Origin: JBBIVP01 sp037439705 [NCBI: bacterium] | GTDB lineage: Bacteria; JBBIVP01 | Length of the DNA: 24,579 bases | Assembly (NCBI GenBank): GCA_037439705.1 | Contig: JBBIVP010000008.1 | Location: 1 to 24,579 of the forward strand | Direction of reading: 5' to 3' | In this document: piece after piece, positions 7,568 through 17,856 of the stretch | Layout: every line of letters begins with the position of its first letter | How positions within the stretch are numbered: position 1 is the first letter of the stretch | Position numbers and translations under genes: made by a program | Notes under the pieces: generated by a model | Database searches by the model: none | Seen by the model: the letters and a program-made list of their open reading frames with translations, nothing else | Told to the model about the DNA's origin: nothing

Positions 7568-9014
7568 ATTTCTTCTTTATCCTGAATCAATTGCTGTAAT
7601 AGGAGCAAGCACGAATCCGGGGAAATGGGGATTTATAATCCTTGACAACATATTAGCAGGTGGCTACAGAGGAAAAGTTTATCCCGTTAATCCAAATACA
7701 GATTCTATTTTCGGAATGAAATGCTACAGAAGAATTCAGGATATTCCCGATGGAATTCACCTCGCCGTGATTACTATTCCTAGGGAAAAGGTTTTTGATG
7801 CACTTAAAGACTGCGCAGAAAAGGGAGTAAAGTCAATCATGGTGATCTCATCGGGGTTCAGCGAATCGGGTAAAGAATATGTGGAACTTGAAAACAAAAT
7901 GGCAGATTTTGGAAGAGAAAAGGGTATACCGATAGCGGGACCAAATGGGCAGGGAATTTTTAATGCATTTATAAATCTCAGTGCCACCATGTCCTATTTC
8001 CACATAAAGCCTGCAAGGGTATCACTTGTTTCCCAGAGCGGAAATATGGGAAACACAATGATTAAGTGGGCGGAAAGATATGGAATGGGTTTTGGAAAGT
8101 TTATTTCGAGCGGAAACGAAGCTATGCTCAAAACGGAGGATTACTACGAGTATTTTGAAGATGACCCTGATACCGATGTTGTTCTTTCCTATGTAGAAGG
8201 AATTGATGATGGAAGGAGATTTTTTGAAAAACTCAAAAGCCTTTCTTTAAAGAAACCTGTTATAATTCTCAAAGGTGCTAAAACAGCTGAAGGAAAAAGG
8301 GCGGCTGAATCTCATACAGGTGCAATAGCAGGTACCTATGAGGTATTTAAATCAGCAGTTAAACAGGCAGGAGGAATTCTTGCTGAAAATCCAGAAGAAA
8401 TGGGAGACCTTGCTTTTGGTTTTCTGTATCAATCGCTTCCAAAAGGAAAAAGGGTTGGAGCAATAAGTGCAGGAGGAGGCTGGGCTGTGCTCCTTTCTGA
8501 TGCTCTGTCTCAGGAAGGGCTTGAACTTGCAAAATTTTCTCCTTCTTTAATGGAGGAACTCAACAAAATTCTCCCATATTACTGGAGCAGGAACAATCCC
8601 GTTGACCTTGTTGCAGAAAAAAGGGAAGGAATTTATCAAAGAGTAGCAGAACTTGTAATTTCAGAACCTTCAGTAGATATATTGATGACCCTCGGGATAG
8701 GATATGGTTATTCAGGGGTTTTCAAAATGGAGGCTTCAAAACTTATAGATCCCGAGGTGAGAGAGCATATAAAAAATATTGTGAGAGAGAGGGGAATAGA
8801 TGAAGCACTCTATCTTCTTGAACTAAAAGAAAGGATCAAAAAACCAATAATAGCTGCTTCTGACTCAATGTTTGCTGAGGATTTCTACAGAAACGAAACC
8901 ATAAAAATTTTGATAGAAAATGGAATTTTTGTTTATCCTACCCCGGAAAGGGCTGCGAGGGTAGCTGCGAAGATGTATTCTTACGCAGAGTACATAAGGA
9001 AGAGGAAGGGTTAA
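7551..9014 (+). CDS. acdA: ADP-forming acetyl/acyl-CoA synthetase, alpha subunit
   Basis: A 487-residue partner of the preceding beta subunit; it holds the CoA-binding and ligase domains and the phosphohistidine that accepts phosphate from the acyl-phosphate intermediate. The N-terminus LLYPESIAVIGASTNPGKWG is the CoA-binding Rossmann motif. SLVSQSGNMGN (about 162-172) begins the first ligase-CoA domain. His255 in ESHTGAIAGT is the expected active-site histidine. A second flavodoxin-like ligase domain starts near GAISAGGGWAVL. Length is a little above the usual 450-465. The ATG lies inside the beta gene, and GAGGG immediately before it is too close for a standard ribosome site, so translation is probably coupled. 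Neighbouring substrate-supply genes (for example 2-oxoacid ferredoxin oxidoreductase) are absent, so the substrate is open. Confidence 0.88.
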   Translation: MKEKIRFLLYPESIAVIGASTNPGKWGFIILDNILAGGYRGKVYPVNPNTDSIFGMKCYRRIQDIPDGIHLAVITIPREKVFDALKDCAEKGVKSIMVISSGFSESGKEYVELENKMADFGREKGIPIAGPNGQGIFNAFINLSATMSYFHIKPARVSLVSQSGNMGNTMIKWAERYGMGFGKFISSGNEAMLKTEDYYEYFEDDPDTDVVLSYVEGIDDGRRFFEKLKSLSLKKPVIILKGAKTAEGKRAAESHTGAIAGTYEVFKSAVKQAGGILAENPEEMGDLAFGFLYQSLPKGKRVGAISAGGGWAVLLSDALSQEGLELAKFSPSLMEELNKILPYYWSRNNPVDLVAEKREGIYQRVAELVISEPSVDILMTLGIGYGYSGVFKMEASKLIDPEVREHIKNIVRERGIDEALYLLELKERIKKPIIAASDSMFAEDFYRNETIKILIENGIFVYPTPERAARVAAKMYSYAEYIRKRKG

Positions 9015-9053
9015 AATCGTTTTTCATAATTTCTTAAGGGAATGATTACAGGG

Positions 9054-9081
9054 TTGCCAAAAATCCTTAAAAGAGTAAAAT
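9054..9081 (+). promoter_or_regulatory. Candidate promoter of tRNA-Ser
   Basis: TTGCCA (9054-9059), a 16-base spacer and TAAAAT (9076-9081) place the transcript start a few bases before the mature tRNA end at 9092. It lies in the 77-base gap after the synthetase alpha gene. Confidence 0.4.
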
Positions 9082-9091
9082 TATTAATAAA

Positions 9092-9179
9092 GGAGAGGTG
9101 TCCGAGTGGCTTAAGGAACACGGCTGGAAACCGTGTAGCCCCCAAAAGGGGCTCGTGGGTTCGAATCCCACCCTCTCCG
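9092..9179 (+). tRNA. tRNA-Ser (anticodon GGA)
   Basis: An 88-base class II tRNA folds completely. The acceptor stem is GGAGAGG/CCTCTCC (9092-9098 with 9172-9178) and the D-arm is TCC/GGA. The anticodon stem CACGG/CCGTG encloses loop CTGGAAA, so the anticodon is GGA (reads UCC/UCU, serine). A long variable arm with GCCCC/GGGGC and the T-arm GTGGG-TTCGAAT-CCCAC follow. The long variable arm and discriminator G at 9179 fit tRNA-Ser. The 3' CCA is not encoded, so a CCA-adding enzyme is needed. The next gene begins 25 bases on and may share the transcript. Confidence 0.96.
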
Positions 9180-9204
9180 AAGAGGAAAAATTTCCATACC
9201 TCAA

Positions 9205-10542
9205 ATGGAGAAATACCGAGTAATAGTAGTTGGAGCGGGTCCTTCTGGAATCTTAGCTGTAAAGAAACTTAAAGAAATGGGAATAAATGATATTGCGTTA
9301 TTTGAAGCAGGAAAGGACATAAATGAAAGGGGAAAGGATGAGGTTCTCAAGGGATGGGGAGGTGCAGGTGCTTTCAGTGACGGAAAGCTCATTCTTTCTC
9401 CAGAAGCAGGAGGAAATCTAACTGAGTACATTTCATATAATAAATTGAAGGAAATGATTGAGGATGTTGATAAAACGCTGGTAAATTATGGAGCTCCATT
9501 GGAAACCTACGGTGGAAATCCTCAAAAAAATGAATGGCTTAAAAGAAAAGCAACTATAGCAAGAATGATATACATTCCTATGGTCCTCAAACATCTTGGC
9601 ACTGAACTGGCAAGGGAAATTCTCTGGAAAATAAGGGAAGACGCCAATAACTGGTGCGAGTTCTATCCAAATTCACCTGTGGAGAGTTTGCTTGTTGAGA
9701 ACGGTGAAGTTAAAGGAGTTGTTGTAAACGGAAAAAAAGTTTACGGAAGGTATGTGATTCTTGCTCCTGGAAGGGTTGGAAGTGAGTGGCTCATGAAAGA
9801 ATGTTTGAAGCACGGAATTGAATCCATCCCCTCTCCTGTGGACATAGGCGTAAGGGTGGAAGTGCCAGCGGTTATTATGGAAGAAATAACAGATATTGTT
9901 TATGAAGCAAAACTTATTTATTTTACTCCTACATTTAATGACAAAGTTAGAACATTCTGTATGAATCCCCACGGAGAGGTTGTTCTTGAGAAAACAGAAG
10001 GATTGATAACAGTGAACGGACACAGTTTTAAGAACAGAAAAACAGAGCTCACAAACTTTGCCCTTCTCGCCTCAACAACCTTTACCCATCCATTCAAAGA
10101 CCCGATTTCCTACGGAAAATATATCGCATCTCTTGCAAACATCCTTGGAGGTACTGTGATTGTGCAGAGATATGGAGACCTTCTTGCAGGAAGACGTTCA
10201 AATCCTGAAAGGATAAAGAAAAATCTGTTTCAGCCATCCCTCGAATCAGCCACACCGGGTGATTTGAGTTTCGTTCTTCCATACAGGATCCTCCACGACA
10301 TAAAAGAAACAATTTCAGCAATGGAAGAGATAATTCCCGGCATCTCTTCACCAAATACCCTCCTTTACGGAGTTGAGGTAAAATTCTATTCAAATAGAAT
10401 AAAACTGAAAGAAACGATGGAAACAGATATAAAAAACCTCTATGTGGTAGGAGATGGTGCCGGTGTTTCAAGAGGGCTTGTTCAGGCTGCTATCAGTGGA
10501 ATGCTTGCAGGAGAGGATATAGCAAGAAAGGAAAAATGCTGA
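9205..10542 (+). CDS. FAD-dependent dehydrogenase, COG2509-type
   Basis: A 445-residue soluble flavoprotein with an N-terminal Rossmann FAD site VIVVGAGPSGILAVKKL (residues 6-22) and an acidic ribose-binding end (FEAG). The family-typical GWGGAGAFSDGKL (about 50-62) and a late FAD-contact stretch, NLYVVGDGAGVSRGLVQAA (about 412-430), are also present. This pattern matches the uncharacterised dehydrogenases grouped as COG2509, distant relatives of HI0933/GidA-like flavoproteins; the substrate is unknown. The start ATG is supported by immediate entry into the Rossmann strand, although the only ribosome-site-like AGAGG is rather far upstream. It is followed by a small gene overlapping it by seven bases, so the two are probably functionally linked. 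No signal peptide, so cytoplasmic. Confidence 0.8.
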   Translation: MEKYRVIVVGAGPSGILAVKKLKEMGINDIALFEAGKDINERGKDEVLKGWGGAGAFSDGKLILSPEAGGNLTEYISYNKLKEMIEDVDKTLVNYGAPLETYGGNPQKNEWLKRKATIARMIYIPMVLKHLGTELAREILWKIREDANNWCEFYPNSPVESLLVENGEVKGVVVNGKKVYGRYVILAPGRVGSEWLMKECLKHGIESIPSPVDIGVRVEVPAVIMEEITDIVYEAKLIYFTPTFNDKVRTFCMNPHGEVVLEKTEGLITVNGHSFKNRKTELTNFALLASTTFTHPFKDPISYGKYIASLANILGGTVIVQRYGDLLAGRRSNPERIKKNLFQPSLESATPGDLSFVLPYRILHDIKETISAMEEIIPGISSPNTLLYGVEVKFYSNRIKLKETMETDIKNLYVVGDGAGVSRGLVQAAISGMLAGEDIARKEKC

Positions 10543-10862
10543 AGGACTACACACACATAGATATCGGAAAAGAAATAAGGTTCATTTCCGGATTCTATGA
10601 GGTGGAAGAGGAAAAAAGAATAAAATTTAAAAATGATGAGATTCTTGTTATAATTGGCCATGCAATAGTGGATTCTGCCTGCTGCGGAATTGGAGCGTGC
10701 AGATACGCTCTTGTTCCCGGAAAAATAAAAAGATGGAAATACAGGAAGGACGAAAACGGAAATGTCCGAACAGAAGTTGAAACCATTTCTGATGAGGAAA
10801 AGAAGGAGTTTGAAAAATACATTAAGGAAAAAGAAGTCCTCAACCAGGTTGTATTCTGGTAG
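10536..10862 (+). CDS. Small Cys-rich protein of unknown function
   Basis: I do not recognise a named family. The 108-residue product has a compact core DSACCGIGACRYALVPG (about residues 47-63) with three cysteines in a C-C-x4-C arrangement followed by Arg-Tyr. The start is ordinary, and the C-terminal half is charged, helical and rich in Lys/Glu (about 65-100). The cysteine cluster could bind a metal or Fe-S cluster or act in redox chemistry, but this is inference. Its ATG overlaps the last codons of the FAD dehydrogenase gene by seven bases, with AAAGGAA just ahead as ribosome site. Coupled translation suggests it serves that flavoprotein, for instance as an electron or substrate partner. 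It converges with truA one base later, with no terminator seen. Confidence 0.65.
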   Translation: MLKDYTHIDIGKEIRFISGFYEVEEEKRIKFKNDEILVIIGHAIVDSACCGIGACRYALVPGKIKRWKYRKDENGNVRTEVETISDEEKKEFEKYIKEKEVLNQVVFW

Positions 10863-12776
<1,914 letters not shown>

Positions 12777-12784
12777 ATGGCAGT

Positions 12785-15700
12785 ATGCGGGCTGGAATAG
12801 ACATTGGAAGCATTTCTGTCAAGTATGTGATTTTGAACGACTTACATCTCGTTGAAAGAGGAGAAATTCCTCACAGAGGAGAAATTGCGGAGGCGATTTC
12901 AAATCTCGAAAAAAGCCTTCTAAAATTTAAAATCCGAACGCTTGGAATAACCGGAAGACTTCAGGGCAAAGCATTTGAAAAATTGAAACTCATACATCCC
13001 GTAAAAGTTCTGATAGAAGGAAGTAAATTTATTATGCCTGATGTGAAAAATATTATTGATGCGGGAGGATGCAGCGCAACACTGATCATTCTTAACGAGA
13101 AGGGAGAAATTTCAAGTTTCAAGACAAATTCTCAGTGTGCAGCAGGAACAGGTGCCTTTCTTGAACACCAGGCAGTGAGGCTTGATATATCTCCAGAAGA
13201 AATGGGAAAAAGAGCATTCAACTCTTTTCCACCATCAATAGCAACAAGATGTGCGGTTTTTGCAAAAACCGATATCATCCATCGCCAGCAAGAAGGATAT
13301 TCTGTAGAGGAACTCTGGCACGGATTGTGCAAAGGAGTTGCAGAAACCCTGATCTCCACACTTCTTAAAGGGGTTGAACTTCAGGGAAAAACCCTTCTAA
13401 CAGGAGGACTTTCAAGGAATCCACTTTTTGTAAGATGGCTCAAGGAATTCATACAGAATCTCTTCATTTCAGAACTCTCTCCTTTCATTCCTGCAATTGG
13501 CGCTTCCTTTTTTGGAACCGAAGGTAATCTGAATTTCTTGAGCGAAGAATTAAAAGAAGAAAGGGAAGAAAGGGAAAAAAGAAGAACCGACCTCCTCATA
13601 AAAACATCTTCAATAAATGAACACGATGGAAAGGTTTCCTTTACCGATGAAAACGGAACGGAAGTAGTGATTTTAAAGGAAGGGTATGAAGGAGGAATCT
13701 ACCTTGGAATTGACATAGGTTCAACAAGCACTAAGCTCTGTGCAATTTCAGAAGATAGTGATGTGGTCTTTCATCTTTACAGAAAGACAAAGGGAGACCC
13801 GATTTCTGCAACAAAATTTCTTTTTGAAGCCAAAAGAAAGGTTGATAATTATCTGAGAAAAACTGAACTGCTTGGAATTGGAACTACAGGTTCTGGAAGG
13901 AAATTGATAGGCACTCTCCTTAAGGCTGATCTAATATTGAACGAAATCACAGCCCATACAGAAGGAGCAAAGTTTCAATGTGATGGAGTTGAAACCATAT
14001 TTGAAATAGGAGGTCAGGATTCAAAATACATGCATCTCAAAAATGGGGTTCCGGACCACATAAACATGAACTATGTCTGTGCAGCAGGAACAGGTTCTTT
14101 CATTGAAGAGCTTGCGGAACTTCTCGGATTTAGAATTCAGGATGTTGGAGAGATGGTTATCGGTGTAGAACCTCCATATACTTCTGAAAGGTGCACTGTC
14201 TTTATGGAACAGGATGCACTTGAGCTTTTGAAAAGAGGATTTAGCAAAAAGGAAGTAATGGCGGGTGTCATATATTCGGTTGCTCTGAATTATCTTTCAA
14301 GGGTTGTTGGAAAAAGACCAATAACCGGAGATTTCATATTTTTTCAGGGAGCAACCGCAAGAAACAAGGGACTGGTAGCTGCATTTGAAACAATACTTTC
14401 AAAAAAGATATTGACAACTGATTTCTGCCACATAAACGGAGCTCTTGGCGTCGCTCTTGAATGCATGAGGAGGAGCAGGATTAGAAAAAAAATTGATGTT
14501 CATTCTTTTTTGACAGCAAAAATAGAAAAGAGAACGGAAGAATGTTCTATATGCTCAAATCACTGCAAAATCACACACATAAAATCAGGAAATGAAGAAG
14601 CCTCCTGGGGTTACATGTGTGGAAGGGAACCGGGTGAAACCAAGAAAAGAGAACTGAAATTTTATAGAGCCTTTGAGGAGAGAAGCAAACTACTTTCAGG
14701 TTTTATAAAGCAAAGCGTAAATTTTCGGGAAGAAATCGGCGTTCCCCTTTCCCTTTCAACCCAAATCCTCATGCCATTTTATGTGAAATTTTTGAACGAA
14801 CTCGGTTACAGGGTGGTTTTTTCGGGGGACACGACCGATGATGTGATAAAAAAAGGAGACATTATAAGCACATCAGATTTTTGTCTTCCCGTGAAGGCTG
14901 GAATAGGGCATGTCATTAAACTTGTTGAAAGAGGAGTTAAAAAAATTTTTATTCCCTATACCATAAGGAATTTTCCGAGAAAAAGGTTTTCAAATACTCA
15001 CTTCTGCCCTTACTGTCAGGGATTTGCAGGCATATTCAATTCAATAAAAAGGGAAAAAGGTCTGAATGTAGAGGTTCTTTCTCCTGTTCTTGACCTCTCC
15101 GTTCCTGAAAGGATAAACCTGAACAAATTCTTTGAGGTCTTTTCGAAAGAAGGGGTCTCATGCGGAGAAGTGAAAAAGGCTTACAGCAATGCAGTTGAAC
15201 ATTACAGGGAGTATTTGAAGGAATGTGAAGAACTTGGGAAAAGGCTGATTGAGGAAATGAAAGATGAAAAAACTCCCACGGTTTGCGTGATAGGAAGAAA
15301 TTATACCATCTATGACAAGAGACTTTCCCTTAGGATTCCGTTTCTCCTTGCCACCTACGGAGTAAATGTTATTCCATCTGAACTTATGAAGTTTTCAGAA
15401 GATGAAATTCCGGAAGGATTTGAAAACATGTTCTGGTGGAACGGGCAGAACATGATAAATGCGACAGTTCAGGCATTAAAAAATGGATTTTATCCAATGG
15501 TTATTTCAAACTTCTCATGCGGTCCGGATTCCTTCATAATAGGATACATAGAGATGTTATGTGAAAAGAACCCACATCTAATTCTGGAAATAGATGAGCA
15601 CAGTTCTGAAACAGGATTTCTAACAAGAATAGAAGCTTTCGTTGACCTCATAAGTAGGAGAAAACCTTCACAGGAGACGAAATTTTATATAAAGAAGGAA

Positions 15701-16855
15701 TCAGAAATAGATGGAAAAAAAATCCTTATCCCGAATATGCACCCAGTAGGAAATCATTTCTTTGCTGCTGTATTCAGAAAGTACGGATACGATGCAGAAA
15801 CACTTCCGCCGGAGAGAAGAACGGGTTTTGAAATGGGAAGAAAAATCACAAGGGGAAGCGAATGCCTTCCCATGGCAGTCACATTCGGAAATCTGCTGGA
15901 ATATATAAATGAAAAGGGATATGACCAGCGCAAACTTGCACTTTTTATGCCAACCTCAGATGGTCCGTGCAGGTTCGGTCAGTATGCAACAATGCAGAAG
16001 GCACTCCTTGAAAGGATTGGATTCAATGGTATCAGCATAATTACTCCTTCTGCTGCAAACGCATATCTCGGACTTCCTGACTCTATGAGAAAAGACCTCT
16101 GGAAAGCAATTATAGCGGGGGACATAGTTTTCAAGATGAGGTGCAAATTTAAACCAAGGGACAAAAGCGGAATGGTTGAATCTATGATTGAAGATTGTAT
16201 AAAGAAGGGAATTGAGGTATTTGAGAAGGGCGCGGACCTCTACGGGTTTCTTGAATATGTGCGAACGAAGTTCAGAGGGATAAATCTGGATATGAACAAA
16301 AAAGTTCCTCTTGTGGGAGTGGTGGGAGAGATATTTGTAAGATGTAATCCCTTCAGCAACGATTACCTTCTTGAATCAATTGAAAAATTCGGAGGTGAGA
16401 TGTGGCTTGCTACAATCTCTGAGTGGATATTTTTTACCTCTTTCAATCACATCTGGAAATCAAAAGAAAACCGGAATTACCTTGAGGTTTTGAAAAACAG
16501 GTTGAAGAACAGATTTTTAAAAGGAATTGAAGAAAAAGCCTACGAAATAGTTGAGGAATTTTTGTGGGACAGGAAGGAACCAGAAATTCATGAAATGGTA
16601 GAGTCAGCCATAAGATTTCTTCCCAAAGAACATACTACAGAGGCATTCATTACCATAGGAAGGGCGATAAAATTTATAGAAAGGGATGGATGCAGTCTCA
16701 TAATTAATGTATCACCCTTCACATGCATGCCCGGAAACATCGCTTCATCAATATTTTTTGAAATAGAAAGAAAATTCGGTGTCCCGGTTCTTTCAATATT
16801 CTACGACGGCGAAGAGGGTTTGAATCAAAAAATAGAAGTGTATTTAAAAAAATAA
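12785..16855 (+). CDS. Giant acyl-CoA dehydratase activase-type Fe-S protein (tandem BadF/HgdC ASKHA + DUF2229 + HgdB-like)
   Basis: A 1356-residue cytoplasmic protein resembling the fused 2-hydroxyacyl-CoA-dehydratase activator family. Residues about 1-255 are a first ASKHA ATPase domain (GIDIGSISVK, CAAGTG with C118, C156 in RCAVF). Residues about 305-565 are a second (GIDIGSTSTK, FEIGGQDSK, a second CAAGTG near 430, CTVF near 470). In the activator family these paired cysteines hold one 4Fe-4S cluster between subunits. A Cys-rich linker, ECSICSNHC, lies near 586. DUF2229 follows (about 650-860, with FCPYCQG near 740), then an HgdB-like region to the end with C1027 (SECLP), C1062 (GPCRFG) and cysteines near 1187 and 1313. 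ATP-driven low-potential electron transfer to a double-cubane-like cluster is the expected chemistry; the acceptor substrate is unknown. The first domain has GGCS in place of GGQD. The gene stands alone with its own promoter. Confidence 0.88.
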   Translation: MRAGIDIGSISVKYVILNDLHLVERGEIPHRGEIAEAISNLEKSLLKFKIRTLGITGRLQGKAFEKLKLIHPVKVLIEGSKFIMPDVKNIIDAGGCSATLIILNEKGEISSFKTNSQCAAGTGAFLEHQAVRLDISPEEMGKRAFNSFPPSIATRCAVFAKTDIIHRQQEGYSVEELWHGLCKGVAETLISTLLKGVELQGKTLLTGGLSRNPLFVRWLKEFIQNLFISELSPFIPAIGASFFGTEGNLNFLSEELKEEREEREKRRTDLLIKTSSINEHDGKVSFTDENGTEVVILKEGYEGGIYLGIDIGSTSTKLCAISEDSDVVFHLYRKTKGDPISATKFLFEAKRKVDNYLRKTELLGIGTTGSGRKLIGTLLKADLILNEITAHTEGAKFQCDGVETIFEIGGQDSKYMHLKNGVPDHINMNYVCAAGTGSFIEELAELLGFRIQDVGEMVIGVEPPYTSERCTVFMEQDALELLKRGFSKKEVMAGVIYSVALNYLSRVVGKRPITGDFIFFQGATARNKGLVAAFETILSKKILTTDFCHINGALGVALECMRRSRIRKKIDVHSFLTAKIEKRTEECSICSNHCKITHIKSGNEEASWGYMCGREPGETKKRELKFYRAFEERSKLLSGFIKQSVNFREEIGVPLSLSTQILMPFYVKFLNELGYRVVFSGDTTDDVIKKGDIISTSDFCLPVKAGIGHVIKLVERGVKKIFIPYTIRNFPRKRFSNTHFCPYCQGFAGIFNSIKREKGLNVEVLSPVLDLSVPERINLNKFFEVFSKEGVSCGEVKKAYSNAVEHYREYLKECEELGKRLIEEMKDEKTPTVCVIGRNYTIYDKRLSLRIPFLLATYGVNVIPSELMKFSEDEIPEGFENMFWWNGQNMINATVQALKNGFYPMVISNFSCGPDSFIIGYIEMLCEKNPHLILEIDEHSSETGFLTRIEAFVDLISRRKPSQETKFYIKKESEIDGKKILIPNMHPVGNHFFAAVFRKYGYDAETLPPERRTGFEMGRKITRGSECLPMAVTFGNLLEYINEKGYDQRKLALFMPTSDGPCRFGQYATMQKALLERIGFNGISIITPSAANAYLGLPDSMRKDLWKAIIAGDIVFKMRCKFKPRDKSGMVESMIEDCIKKGIEVFEKGADLYGFLEYVRTKFRGINLDMNKKVPLVGVVGEIFVRCNPFSNDYLLESIEKFGGEMWLATISEWIFFTSFNHIWKSKENRNYLEVLKNRLKNRFLKGIEEKAYEIVEEFLWDRKEPEIHEMVESAIRFLPKEHTTEAFITIGRAIKFIERDGCSLIINVSPFTCMPGNIASSIFFEIERKFGVPVLSIFYDGEEGLNQKIEVYLKK

Positions 16856-16858
16856 AAG

Positions 16859-17596
16859 TTATTTTTTTATCACAAATTCTGCCCTTCTGTTTTTAGCCCA
16901 TGCCTCCTCATTGTGCCCGGGGTCAAGAGGAATTTCCTCGCCAAAGCTCACTGTTTCAATCCTTGAAGGGTCAATTCCAAGTTCCACGAGAAATGCCTTG
17001 GCGCTCTCAGCCCTTTTCTGACCGAGGGCGAGGTTATATTCTGATGTCCCCCTTTCATCGCAGTGTCCTTCGATCACGAGTTTCACAGATGGATGCTCTT
17101 TTAACCACTGTGCATGTTTCCTCAAAATCTCCTTTGCGTCATCCCTTAATGAATAGTCATCAAAATCAAAGTGAATCCTCTCAAGAAGAATAACTTCTTC
17201 CTTCTCCTCCTCTCCTCCAAGGGCTACTTCACCTGTTGCTTTTATCTCTTCCGGAGGGGTTTCCTGAATCACAGGTGCTGGTGCAGACTCAGGAGATGGC
17301 TTTTCCATTTTAGCCCTCTTTTCCTTTTCTGATTTTGCCTTTTCAATTGCCATCTTTGAAAAGTTCTGTGAAGATAAAGCAGATGCCTTTGCTGCTATAT
17401 ACTCCTTTTTCGCCATCTCATCCATCGCCTTTTCAAGAAACTCTGATGCGCTCTTGAATTCATCAGGTGCGTATATATCAGCCTCGGCCTTCTTTGCCTC
17501 TTCAAGCAGGGCTTTTGCCTCATCAATTTCTCTATAGGGTTTATAAACACATCCAGCAATTATAAAAACAAACAGAGTCATTATAAGTTTTTTCAT
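16859..17596 (-). CDS. Pal-like OmpA-family lipoprotein
   Basis: A 245-residue outer-membrane lipoprotein expected to anchor the outer membrane to peptidoglycan. A signal peptide (1-14) ends in lipobox IIAGC, with acylated Cys16. Residues about 23-95 are Ala/Glu/Lys-rich helices resembling the DUF4398 coiled-coil module. A Pro/Glu linker (about 97-135) precedes the OmpA-like domain (about 135-243). That domain contains IHFDFDDYSLRDDAKEIL and EGHCDERGTSEYNLALGQ, whose Asp and Arg bind the peptidoglycan diaminopimelate in Pal. Length is greater than classical Pal (about 170) because of the added helical module. GGAGGTG lies five bases before the ATG. The ATG overlaps the tautomerase stop (ATGA). 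TolB and YbgF are not adjacent, so the pal symbol is not assigned. Confidence 0.87.
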   Translation of the reverse strand: MKKLIMTLFVFIIAGCVYKPYREIDEAKALLEEAKKAEADIYAPDEFKSASEFLEKAMDEMAKKEYIAAKASALSSQNFSKMAIEKAKSEKEKRAKMEKPSPESAPAPVIQETPPEEIKATGEVALGGEEEKEEVILLERIHFDFDDYSLRDDAKEILRKHAQWLKEHPSVKLVIEGHCDERGTSEYNLALGQKRAESAKAFLVELGIDPSRIETVSFGEEIPLDPGHNEEAWAKNRRAEFVIKK

Positions 17597-17784
17597 TTTT
17601 TCACCTCCTCATATGGCTTTCCCATGGGTCCCCAGTCAGCCTTTGATATTTCCCTTATTATTACATAAACCTCTTCAACCGGAATCTTCAAAACCTCAGC
17701 TACAGTTCTTGAAATACCCTTTATAAGTTCTGCCTTCTGTTCGTCCGTTCTTCCCTTAAACATTGTCACTTCAACGATCGGCAT
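17593..17784 (-). CDS. 4-oxalocrotonate tautomerase family protein
   Basis: A 63-residue small tautomerase. After removal of Met the chain begins with the catalytic amino-terminal proline (PIVEVTMFKGRTDEQK). Arg11 of the 4-oxalocrotonate enzyme is conserved, and the aromatic at position 50 is Trp rather than Phe. The second substrate-binding arginine (Arg39) is Tyr here (EEVYVIIRE), so the true substrate is probably not 4-oxalocrotonate. Length is normal for a hexameric member. The stop overlaps the ATG of the Pal-like gene, making an odd but clear two-gene unit. A weak AGG lies before the ATG. Family membership is firm; role is unknown. Confidence 0.88.
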   Translation of the reverse strand: MPIVEVTMFKGRTDEQKAELIKGISRTVAEVLKIPVEEVYVIIREISKADWGPMGKPYEEVKK

Positions 17785-17805
17785 TTTAACCTACTTTTTT
17801 ATAAT

Positions 17806-17832
17806 TTTATAAATTCTGTTCCCATTTGTCAA
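17806..17832 (-). promoter_or_regulatory. Promoter of the tautomerase-Pal unit
   Basis: On the minus strand TTGACA (17832-17827) is followed after 15 bases by TATAAA (17811-17806), or after 17 by TAAAAT. This gives a short leader of about 15 bases ahead of the ATG at 17784. The -35 lies just before the end of the exporter operon (17857), so this unit has its own promoter. Confidence 0.5.
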
Positions 17833-17856
17833 ATTATGATTGAGGTAAGGAAAACT

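Noticed and set aside
9673-10471. Two minus-strand ORFs of 116 and 125 codons inside the FAD dehydrogenase gene
   Set aside because: Shadow frames of a well-supported flavoprotein; no family features.
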